Part shown: positions 6,881-12,506 of the stretch, in pieces
Position numbering within the stretch: the first letter of the stretch is position 1
Layout: every line of letters begins with the position of its first letter
DNA from: Nitrososphaerota archaeon
GTDB taxonomy: Archaea > Thermoproteota > Nitrososphaeria > Nitrososphaerales > Gagatemarchaeaceae
Reading direction: 5' to 3'
DNA length: 15,701 bases
Assembly (NCBI GenBank): GCA_003135575.1
Contig: PLCG01000094.1
Span: forward strand, 33,546-49,246
The notes under the pieces: generated by a model
The model's database searches: none
What the model saw: only the letters and a program-made list of their open reading frames with translations
Told to the model about the DNA's origin: nothing
Translations under genes and position numbers: made by a program

Positions 6881-7561
6881 TCAAGGACCCTTGAAGGTGA
6901 GCGTCTGGCAGAAGAACGCGTTCTGTCCGGCATCGTCGAAGGAGATGTTCGGGCTCACTATGCGCATCATCTTGGTCTTGCAGGCCTTTGCGGTCTGGAA
7001 GATGAAGCCGTTCGGGATGTGGACCTCTGTCTCGGACTCCACGCCGGTGACGGGATTCTTGAAGGGCTCCGCCTTGACTTCGAGCACCCCGGGCACGGAG
7101 AAGCTGCTGTTCTTCCCGTCAATCTTTACCTTGACGTCGGCAATCCTCGGCTCGAGGGCGTACTTCAGCGTCCCCGCGAAGATAGCGAACGGGCCGTTCC
7201 CCTTCGCCTTTCCGCCGATGATAGCTGCGACTGCCTCCCTCTGCTTGCTGTTCGTGTGCTCCCCGATGTAGAGCTGCATCGTCCCCTCGCCGTCGTGGAT
7301 CGCCTTCGGCCAAGAGGCGGCGTAGACGACCGGGACGCCGTCGAGCGACACGTCGCCGTAATGACCTTTCACTATGTTGTAGAGGACCAGGGCTCTGCAA
7401 AAACCAAATGTCGGGAGCCCGCTGAAGTTGCACGGGCATCCAAAATCACAATTGCACGTCTCGACGTAGTTCACCGTAATCTGCCAGTTCGGGATAGACT
7501 CCCTGGCCTTGGCCGCCTCCTTCGCCTTGGCCGCTTGGGCTGTTATGGCCAACCGCTCCAT
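6881..7561 (-). CDS. DUF1326 family protein
   Basis: Protein of 226 residues with the DUF1326 hallmark C-N-C-D-F-G-C-P-C-N-F (Cys at 36, 38, 42 and 44) and a further conserved Cys at 55. The rest is a beta-rich domain ending with F-F-C-Q-T-L-T-F-K. The cysteine set suggests metal or redox chemistry, but no function is established for the family. ATG 7561 is preferred over the longer open frame: the residues upstream are Arg-rich, look non-coding and overlap the YjbQ gene. A short Ala/Lys-rich helix (about 8-20) precedes the domain. An A/T-rich box at 7576-7586 lies about 20 bases upstream. It is convergent with the DUF2182 gene, with 30 bases between the stops, and follows the YjbQ gene on the same strand by 50 bases. 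Confidence 0.9.
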   Translation of the reverse strand: MERLAITAQAAKAKEAAKARESIPNWQITVNYVETCNCDFGCPCNFSGLPTFGFCRALVLYNIVKGHYGDVSLDGVPVVYAASWPKAIHDGEGTMQLYIGEHTNSKQREAVAAIIGGKAKGNGPFAIFAGTLKYALEPRIADVKVKIDGKNSSFSVPGVLEVKAEPFKNPVTGVESETEVHIPNGFIFQTAKACKTKMMRIVSPNISFDDAGQNAFFCQTLTFKGP

Positions 7562-7575
7562 CGTGGACCCTGTTT

Positions 7576-7586
7576 CTAATAACGCT
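7576..7586 (-). promoter_or_regulatory. TATA-like box before the DUF1326 gene
   Basis: On the minus strand this reads GCGTTATTAGA, about 20 bases before ATG 7561. The spacing is slightly short, but it is compatible with a leaderless or near-leaderless start and lets the gene be transcribed apart from the upstream YjbQ gene. Confidence 0.4.
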
Positions 7587-7611
7587 TCTGCCGCAGACGT
7601 TTCGCACTGCG

Positions 7612-8040
7612 CTACTCTCCGATCATCTGGACGACGACCCTTCTCGTCCGCGGCCTCACGTCGAACTCGACCAACACAATTTGCTGCCACTCGCCCAGCA
7701 CGAGTTCGCCGTCCACGAGCGGCACAGAAAGGCTCGGCCCCACGAGGGAGGCCTTCACGTGCGAATGGCCGTTCCCGTCGTGCCACCTGCGCTGGTGCTC
7801 GTACTCGACGCCGGTCTTCGGCGCAACCCGCTCGAGCGTCGCCGGAAAGTCACTGATTAGGCCGGGTTCGTACTCGATGGTCGTGATGGCCGCGGTTGAT
7901 CCCACGACGAAGACCGTCGCCAGTCCATTTGAGATGCCGCCGGCAGAGACCGCCCTCTGGACGTCTTTGGTGATGTCGACTACCTGATTCTCGCTGGTCG
8001 TCTTGACCTGAAACTCCTTCGTGTGCACTCCTGCTCCCAT
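7612..8040 (-). CDS. YjbQ / UPF0047 family protein (secondary thiamine-phosphate synthase type)
   Basis: A typical full-length UPF0047 protein of 142 residues. It carries G-S-T-A-A-I-T-T-I-E-Y-E-P at 47-59, the His-rich block W-H-D-G-N-G-H-S-H at 86-94 with a further His at 82, then G-P-S-L-S-V-P and the G-E-W-Q-Q-I-V-L-V-E-F-D core near the end. E. coli YjbQ has weak thiamine-phosphate synthase activity, but the physiological role of the family is unclear. ATG 8040 matches the family N-terminus and lies about 35 bases after a TATA-like box at 8071-8080. A longer form from ATG 8103 would overlap the stop of the zinc-ribbon gene (TGATG) and add 21 atypical residues. It is possible but less likely. 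Confidence 0.9.
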   Translation of the reverse strand: MGAGVHTKEFQVKTTSENQVVDITKDVQRAVSAGGISNGLATVFVVGSTAAITTIEYEPGLISDFPATLERVAPKTGVEYEHQRRWHDGNGHSHVKASLVGPSLSVPLVDGELVLGEWQQIVLVEFDVRPRTRRVVVQMIGE

Positions 8041-8070
8041 CACCGCGTCGGCATCAATCTGGAACACGGG

Positions 8071-8080
8071 ATATTTTAGC
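8071..8080 (-). promoter_or_regulatory. TATA-like box before the YjbQ gene
   Basis: On the minus strand this reads GCTAAAATAT. It predicts a transcript start near 8049, giving a leader of under ten bases before GTG 8043 or ATG 8040. If functional, it rules out translation of the longer form from 8103 on this transcript. Confidence 0.45.
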
Positions 8081-8102
8081 GAAGAAGGCGCTCTCGCAAA
8101 CA

Positions 8103-8339
8103 TCAGGACTGCTGTTTTTCTGCGTCTTCTTGCGCGTCCGGCACTTTGATGGACCCAAGCCCGCCGCAGTCAAGGCATTCCATCATCCCGTGGATTGTGT
8201 GCTCCATGGTCCCGCCGGTCAGCACCCTGATCTGGCCTGTGCCGAAGCACTTATCGCAAACGCGGATCTTTGCGTGGCAGTGAGGACACTCCTTGGGTGC
8301 TTCAAGGAAGATGAGCTCGCGGCATTCTGCGCACATCAT
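8103..8339 (-). CDS. Small DnaJ-like zinc-ribbon protein (paralogue of the gene at 12235)
   Basis: A 78-residue protein with four C-x2-C pairs: Cys 3/6, 18/21, 28/31 and 55/58. The last two pairs are C-D-K-C-F-G-T-G and C-L-D-C-G-G-L-G, the C-x2-C-x-G-x-G form of DnaJ zinc-finger repeats; the first two make an ordinary zinc ribbon. Two zinc ions are expected. The ATG at 8339 was chosen because it aligns exactly with the paralogue's M-x-C start and lies about 26 bases after a TATA-like box; a TTG six bases upstream is the alternative. No J domain is present, so it is not a co-chaperone by itself. A role in RNA, protein or thiol binding is guesswork. The stop overlaps an ATG open frame leading into the YjbQ gene. 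Confidence 0.85.
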   Translation of the reverse strand: MMCAECRELIFLEAPKECPHCHAKIRVCDKCFGTGQIRVLTGGTMEHTIHGMMECLDCGGLGSIKVPDAQEDAEKQQS

Positions 8340-8360
8340 CAGCAAGCGCTGACATTTGGC

Positions 8361-8370
8361 CGGATATAAG
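8361..8370 (-). promoter_or_regulatory. TATA-like box, leaderless promoter of the first zinc-ribbon gene
   Basis: CTTATATCCG on the minus strand is centred about 26 bases before ATG 8339. Confidence 0.6.
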
Positions 8371-8409
8371 CGGCTCCGACAGTTGGCTCCCGTCTGCCTG
8401 ACTGAATTC

Positions 8410-8418
8410 AGTTATTAA
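8410..8418 (+). promoter_or_regulatory. TATA-like box before the 40-residue membrane protein
   Basis: AGTTATTAA is centred about 26 bases before TTG 8440, which makes TTG 8440 the leaderless start candidate for the miniprotein. Confidence 0.4.
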
Positions 8419-8439
8419 CTGGGATTTTGCTACAAGTTC

Positions 8440-8562
8440 TTGAGCTGGCCGCATGAATTGATAGGTACTCAACAAATCATCTTAGTTGTCGTCCTTACTG
8501 CAATTGTAATTGTCGTGGTTTCAGTATTGAAGAAGATACTGAAGAAGAAGCCGAAAGCGTAG
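8440..8562 (+). CDS. 40-residue single-span membrane protein, TTG start
   Basis: A short open frame between two clear genes, below common gene-calling limits. From TTG 8440 it encodes 40 residues: a short polar start with the pattern S-W-P-H-E-L-I-G-T, an unbroken hydrophobic helix I-I-L-V-V-V-L-T-A-I-V-I-V-V-V, and a lysine-rich end K-K-I-L-K-K-K-P-K. An alternative TTG at 8458 gives 34 residues. The helix followed by a positive tail predicts an N-out, C-in single-span protein. The layout recalls a TatA that lost its hinge and amphipathic helix, but no F-G-x-K hinge is seen, so that name is not applied. A TATA-like box at the right spacing and the sharply defined membrane helix support it as real. 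Confidence 0.5.
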   Translation: MSWPHELIGTQQIILVVVLTAIVIVVVSVLKKILKKKPKA

Positions 8563-8572
8563 CATTTAATAA
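8563..8572 (+). promoter_or_regulatory. TATA-like box before the nucleotidyltransferase-like gene
   Basis: The core CATTTAATAA begins directly after the stop of the miniprotein, about 29 bases before ATG 8597. A leaderless or very short leader is expected. Confidence 0.55.
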
Positions 8573-8596
8573 AACGACGAGGCAGGAAAAACTTCG

Positions 8597-9172
8597 ATGG
8601 CAGCAAAGGGTGGAGGCGGACCGAAGCCGCACGAGGTCTTCATTCTTCCAGTTCCTTTCATATCTTGCATGCTTACCATCGCCAAGAAGCTAGAGGGCTC
8701 CGGGGTGAAGTGGGCGGTCGGGGGCGAGACTTCGGAGATCATCCAGGGCGTCCACGTCAACCCGGCAAACGTAGAGGTGTTCACCGACAAGGAAGGGATG
8801 GAGGAGTTCGTCAAAAGGATGGCCGACTACAACCCCTCGCCCGTCTCGATGGTGGAGCGCACGCTGGATCGAAAGGCAAGTCACGAAGGAAAGGAGCTTC
8901 CGGTCCTGGTAAGGGCAAACCAGAGCAAGTTCGTTATGGAGGGGGTCGACGTGTTCGTGTATTCCGATTACCAGTTCAAGGTGGGTGACTTTGAGTGGGG
9001 CGATTCGTTGGAGTTCGACCCAGCGGTCGTAAACGTGGCCGGGACCATCATCCCGGTCATGCACTCTCGCATCATGAGCGAGATCTACCTCATGCTCGGG
9101 TGGGACGACAGGGTCGAGATGATCAGCGACGCGGTGCATCGCGCCCACCACGCGCTGGACTTTGGGTTTTGA
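8597..9172 (+). CDS. Nucleotidyltransferase-fold-like protein, possibly non-catalytic
   Basis: A 191-residue soluble protein with no confident family. Residues 36-64 resemble the core of minimal nucleotidyltransferases: a helix, then W-A-V-G-G-E and, 12 residues on, the strand H-V-N-P-A-N-V-E-V-F. The Gly-Gly is in place, but the expected D-x-D/D-x-E reads N-V-E, which would weaken metal binding. A later V-D-V strand at 117-119 could hold the third carboxylate. The C-terminal helices (M-S-E-I-Y-L-M-L-G-W-D-D) resemble the end of AbiEii-like or MNT-like domains. It could bind nucleotides without transferring them. The start ATG follows a TATA-like box by about 29 bases, and the next gene has its own promoter, so it is probably monocistronic or shares a transcript with the miniprotein. 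Confidence 0.6.
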   Translation: MAAKGGGGPKPHEVFILPVPFISCMLTIAKKLEGSGVKWAVGGETSEIIQGVHVNPANVEVFTDKEGMEEFVKRMADYNPSPVSMVERTLDRKASHEGKELPVLVRANQSKFVMEGVDVFVYSDYQFKVGDFEWGDSLEFDPAVVNVAGTIIPVMHSRIMSEIYLMLGWDDRVEMISDAVHRAHHALDFGF

Positions 9173-9240
9173 CCGTCTTGCTCACGCGAGACGTGGCGGA
9201 CTGAAGTTTTCTCGATTTCGACAATTGACGCTTTTCAAGA

Positions 9241-9249
9241 TTTATATAA
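9241..9249 (+). promoter_or_regulatory. Strong TATA box of the stalked dehydrogenase operon
   Basis: TTTATATAA is the best TATA box in the window. Its centre lies 22 bases before ATG 9267 and 28 before ATG 9273, so the transcript starts at or next to one of these two in-frame starts. Confidence 0.75.
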
Positions 9250-9266
9250 CGTAAGCACTTTTCGAT

Positions 9267-10394
9267 ATGCGGATGAGCGATAGAAGGCAGTTCATCAAAT
9301 TAGGCGTCGCTGCAGTCGGCGGCGCCGCAGTCGCCACAGCAGTGGCATTTCCTACGTTGGGCAACCATAGCAGCCAGGACAGTCAGGTTTCCAGCCTACA
9401 GAGTCAGCTGGATGCTGTGACCTCAAAGGTCGCGGGCCTCCAGTCGCAGCTGACCGCTGCGAATTCGCAGGTCACGTCGCTTCAAGGTCAGTTGACAACT
9501 TCAGGCAGTCAAGCGACGGCGCTGCAGTCCCAGATAGATGCTGCAAAGGCGAATGCCGCTTCTCTTTCTAGTCAGCTTACCTCCGCGCAATCGCAGGCCG
9601 CCGCTCTTCAGACGCAGCTGACCACCGCCAACGGGCAACTCGCCGCGGCGAACGGCCAGCTCACCACAGCTAACTCGAACGTGAACGTCCTCAATCAGGT
9701 CGCCAGCGCCCTGCTTACCCTGAGCCAGAAGGAAGCTGCGGTAGTCGATGCAGCGTCTCAGACGATAATCCCGACGGACGCAACGGGCCCCGGCGCCAAG
9801 GAGGCGGGAGTCCTATTCTTCATCGACAAGATGCTCCACGGCGATTACGGGAAGAACGGGAACATGTACAACAAGGGCCCGTTCGTGCAGCGCGGCCAAA
9901 CCGGTCCGATAACGGTCGGCGGCATCACCTACCCCGGAGGCACGATGGCCGGCAACATGTCCAACGGGTACGGCTTCCACTACGCCATGACTATCAGGCA
10001 GTTCTGGCGCGTGGGACTAGAGTCCTTGGACAATTACGCCCTGGCCACTTACGGCGGCAGCTTCGCGAGCCTGGCCTCCGACAAGAGGGCCCAGGCGCTG
10101 GCCGACCTCGCGGGCAACAAGCCGACGACGGCCTCGTTCAACGGAGTGATCCCTGCAGACTTCTTCTTCGAGCTCTTCTTCATGACCTGGTCCGGGTTCC
10201 AGATGGACCCGATGTACGGAGGGAACAGGGGGATGGTCGGGTGGATCCACACCGCGTTCAACGGCCTGAACACGGGCAACTTCTACGGCGAGGGCCTGAA
10301 GGTCACCGACCTCATGGTCGCTAAGACGCCAACCAGGCTAAAGCCGGCGAGCCTGCAACAGTTCCAGGCGAAGCTGGGAATAACGGGTCAGTGA
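9267..10394 (+). CDS. Tat-exported gluconate 2-dehydrogenase subunit 3-like protein with coiled-coil stalk
   Basis: Small subunit of a membrane-bound GMC-type dehydrogenase, exported through the Tat pathway. The N-terminus has the twin-arginine motif S-D-R-R-Q-F-I-K (Arg 6-7), then a hydrophobic segment at about 12-30 with no lipobox Cys. Residues 38-145 are a low-complexity coiled coil built from S-Q-L-x-x-A/L-x-S-Q units. Residues 150-345 match the subunit-3 family: S-Q-K-E-A-A-V-V-D-A-A-S-Q-T-I-I-P-T-D, the G-P-G-A-K-E-A-G step and the late D-P-M-Y-G-G-N-R-G-M-V-G-W motif at 314-326. The family normally begins close to the Tat signal, so the stalk is an addition. It is needed elsewhere for export and stability of the flavin subunit, here the next gene, 6 bases downstream. 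Starts at 9267 and 9273 are both possible. Confidence 0.88.
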   Translation: MRMSDRRQFIKLGVAAVGGAAVATAVAFPTLGNHSSQDSQVSSLQSQLDAVTSKVAGLQSQLTAANSQVTSLQGQLTTSGSQATALQSQIDAAKANAASLSSQLTSAQSQAAALQTQLTTANGQLAAANGQLTTANSNVNVLNQVASALLTLSQKEAAVVDAASQTIIPTDATGPGAKEAGVLFFIDKMLHGDYGKNGNMYNKGPFVQRGQTGPITVGGITYPGGTMAGNMSNGYGFHYAMTIRQFWRVGLESLDNYALATYGGSFASLASDKRAQALADLAGNKPTTASFNGVIPADFFFELFFMTWSGFQMDPMYGGNRGMVGWIHTAFNGLNTGNFYGEGLKVTDLMVAKTPTRLKPASLQQFQAKLGITGQ

Positions 10395-10400
10395 ATAATC

Positions 10401-12185
10401 ATGTCAACAGTAATCACCCATCCTGCGGCTGACGCCGTCATCCTCGGAATCGGCCCCATGGGGGGAGACGTGTCCGTGAAGCTCGCCACCGCCGGAATCA
10501 AGACGGTCGGCATCGAGAGGGGCCCATACTGGGACTACTCGCTGGACTACTCGCACGCAAAGTACGACGAGTGGGCAATCATCTACGCTCACAGGTTCGA
10601 CGGCCCGCTGACCCAGCATACCATGACGCTTAGAAACGACCGCACGCAGATGGCGCTGCCGGTCCGAAGGTATCTCGGCCAGGCCCATGGCCACGGCTAT
10701 GGCGTGGGAGGCGCCACCCAGCACTACGGCGGCCAGATGGGCAGGTACGGTCCATGGGTCCATCAGGTCTTATCGTCCACGGTCAGCAGGTACGGCCAAG
10801 CCTATCTCGACAGTGCGGTGCCGAACAACGACATTCAGGACTGGCCCTACACCTACAACGATCTGGTCCCCTACTACAAGGACTGGGAGATGGCCTGGGG
10901 CGTCAACGGGACCGACCAGCAGCCCTTCCACCCCGACTCAAAGTTCCCAATGCCGGCCCACCCTGCTACGCCGCTAGGGCAGTTGTATAACGACACGACT
11001 TTGGCTATGGGCTACCATCCGCATCCCATCCCCACGTCTCTCGCTTCTCAGCCGTTCGTCAACCAGTTCGGCGTGCAGGTCAACGCGTGCGTCTACGACG
11101 GCTGGTGCTCGTGCAACGCGTTTCCATGCGAGGTCGGCGCCAAGGCGAACTCCGCCTATAGGACAGTCCCGGCTGCGATAAAGTCGGGCAACTTCGACCT
11201 GAGGACGTATAGCTACGTGTTCAGGCTGGACACTGACCCTGTCACGAACAAGGTGACGCAGGCACGGTACTACGACGCGGCGGGAAACGTCCACATCCAG
11301 CCCGGGAAGGTCTTCATCAACGCTGTCCAGGCCCATCAAATCATCCGCCTGATGATGATCTCCGGGATAGGTAGCAACTACAACCCAGTCACAGTAAGCG
11401 GTACCCTAGGAAGGGGAGCCGTCCAGACAGGCGGCTCGCCGAGCAGGTCTGCGACCGGGACATTGGCCCTGGGAGCTAACGCCTATCCGGCGGGCAACGG
11501 GCAAGGAGGCGCCTTCCAGTTCCTAGACCTCGCCGATGACAACTTCGACCACACGGGCAAGGACTACATCGGCGGGAGCCGCGTGACCGTCGGAGCCTAC
11601 GTGGGAAGCGGCCCCGGCGGGCTTTCGATGGCCGGAGCGGCCAGCGCCAACAACATCGGCTCGGCATACAAGGCGAGCCTGAAGGACAGATACCTCCAGA
11701 CGACGACGGTCCTTTCCCTCAGTCCGTCAGGGATGTTCCCACCGCGAAAGTCCGATTTCATCGATCTCGATCCGCACTACACCGACATGTACGGCGATCC
11801 ATTAGCCAGGCAGACGATGGCGAACAACAACAATGGCACAAAGTGCTCCAACGACCAGGCGCCACTATACCAGGCGATCCTGCAGAAGATGGGAGCCACC
11901 AACATCACGCTCGGCGCTCCTGCAGACGCCACCAAGCCCTCCCAGATCACCAGCTGGTCTAACCACACAAGGGGAGGCCTGAGGATTGGGGCGGACAAGA
12001 CCTTGTCGGTCAATAACAAATGGGGAGAGGCATGGACAGCGGAGAACCTCTTCGCAGTGGGCGAGGGGCTAGTGCCCGTAGGCGACAACACGACGACAGG
12101 CGGTACCCATCCCGTAGGTGCCATGGCGTTCTTGAACGCGGATGGGATCAAGAAGTACCTCGCGTCGCCCGGTCCGCTCGTCTGA
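10401..12185 (+). CDS. GMC oxidoreductase, gluconate/sugar dehydrogenase flavoprotein subunit
   Basis: FAD-dependent dehydrogenase of the glucose-methanol-choline family, 594 residues, oxidising a sugar, sugar acid or alcohol outside the membrane. The N-terminal dinucleotide fold has G-I-G-P-M-G-G at 16-22 and the ribose-binding Glu at 39. The active-site region near the C-terminus has His 522 in N-H-T-R-G-G-L-R-I-G and His 570 in G-G-T-H-P-V-G, the expected catalytic pair. Cys 230, 236, 238 and 243 lie in the Y-D-G-W-C-S-C-N-A-F-P-C segment, at the place where related three-subunit dehydrogenases hold a 3Fe-4S cluster. There is no signal peptide, so it should be carried across the membrane by its Tat-tagged partner. 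No cytochrome c subunit gene follows, so the electron acceptor is unknown. The substrate cannot be assigned. Confidence 0.9.
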   Translation: MSTVITHPAADAVILGIGPMGGDVSVKLATAGIKTVGIERGPYWDYSLDYSHAKYDEWAIIYAHRFDGPLTQHTMTLRNDRTQMALPVRRYLGQAHGHGYGVGGATQHYGGQMGRYGPWVHQVLSSTVSRYGQAYLDSAVPNNDIQDWPYTYNDLVPYYKDWEMAWGVNGTDQQPFHPDSKFPMPAHPATPLGQLYNDTTLAMGYHPHPIPTSLASQPFVNQFGVQVNACVYDGWCSCNAFPCEVGAKANSAYRTVPAAIKSGNFDLRTYSYVFRLDTDPVTNKVTQARYYDAAGNVHIQPGKVFINAVQAHQIIRLMMISGIGSNYNPVTVSGTLGRGAVQTGGSPSRSATGTLALGANAYPAGNGQGGAFQFLDLADDNFDHTGKDYIGGSRVTVGAYVGSGPGGLSMAGAASANNIGSAYKASLKDRYLQTTTVLSLSPSGMFPPRKSDFIDLDPHYTDMYGDPLARQTMANNNNGTKCSNDQAPLYQAILQKMGATNITLGAPADATKPSQITSWSNHTRGGLRIGADKTLSVNNKWGEAWTAENLFAVGEGLVPVGDNTTTGGTHPVGAMAFLNADGIKKYLASPGPLV

Positions 12186-12200
12186 GAGCGGACGCCCGCA

Positions 12201-12210
12201 ATCTTTTTCT
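12201..12210 (+). promoter_or_regulatory. T-rich TATA-like box / possible terminator before the second zinc-ribbon gene
   Basis: ATCTTTTTCT lies about 29 bases before ATG 12235 and 15 bases after the dehydrogenase stop. It could serve as the TATA element of the next gene, as a T-run terminator of the dehydrogenase operon, or both. Confidence 0.4.
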
Positions 12211-12234
12211 CCCGTCTGCGCACTTGGTACACAC

Positions 12235-12489
12235 ATGATTTGTCCGGCTTGCGGCGTGTTCATCGCGGAGGAGAACCCAGGCGCTTGTCCTTCATGCAAC
12301 GCCAAGGTCAGGGTTTGCAAGCCGTGCTTTGGCACCGGGCAGATCTCGGTGATAACGAACGACGTCGAGGATTACTCCTTCGCGCGCATCCTCATAAAAT
12401 GCAACGAATGCGCGGGACTGGGTCTTGTCAGGGATGCTGATCCAAGCGTGAAAGAGGACCTTCGGTCATCTGACGCGGCAATGGCCTAA
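12235..12489 (+). CDS. Small DnaJ-like zinc-ribbon protein (paralogue of the gene at 8103-8339)
   Basis: An 84-residue protein with Cys pairs 3/6, 18/21, 28/31 and 56/59. The first three pairs are at exactly the positions of the paralogue, and the segment C-x2-C-x-A-K-(I/V)-R-V-C-x2-C-F-G-T-G-Q-I is shared. The last pair is in C-N-E-C-A-G-L-G. The loop between the third and fourth pairs is one residue longer and otherwise diverged. The tail after the last zinc knuckle is acidic. Two zinc sites are predicted and no enzymatic residues are apparent. The ATG start is 29 bases after a T-rich box and gives the same M-x-C beginning as the paralogue. It is convergent with the isochorismatase-like gene, with 17 bases between the stops. 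Confidence 0.85.
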   Translation: MICPACGVFIAEENPGACPSCNAKVRVCKPCFGTGQISVITNDVEDYSFARILIKCNECAGLGLVRDADPSVKEDLRSSDAAMA

Positions 12490-12506
12490 ACCGACCAGCG
12501 AAAAAG

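Noticed and set aside
6878..7579. Plus-strand open frame (233 codons) opposite the DUF1326 gene
   Set aside because: It is antisense to the Cys-hallmark DUF1326 protein, has no domain, promoter or ribosome site, and has shadow-like composition.
8440..8562. Naming the 40-residue membrane protein TatA
   Set aside because: The F-G-x-K hinge and the amphipathic helix of TatA are absent; only the general layout matches.
9360..9700. Tandem-repeat-like DNA that could be mistaken for a CRISPR or satellite array
   Set aside because: The repeats are imperfect, in frame and encode heptad-like S-Q-L units of the coiled coil. There are no constant repeats separated by unique spacers.
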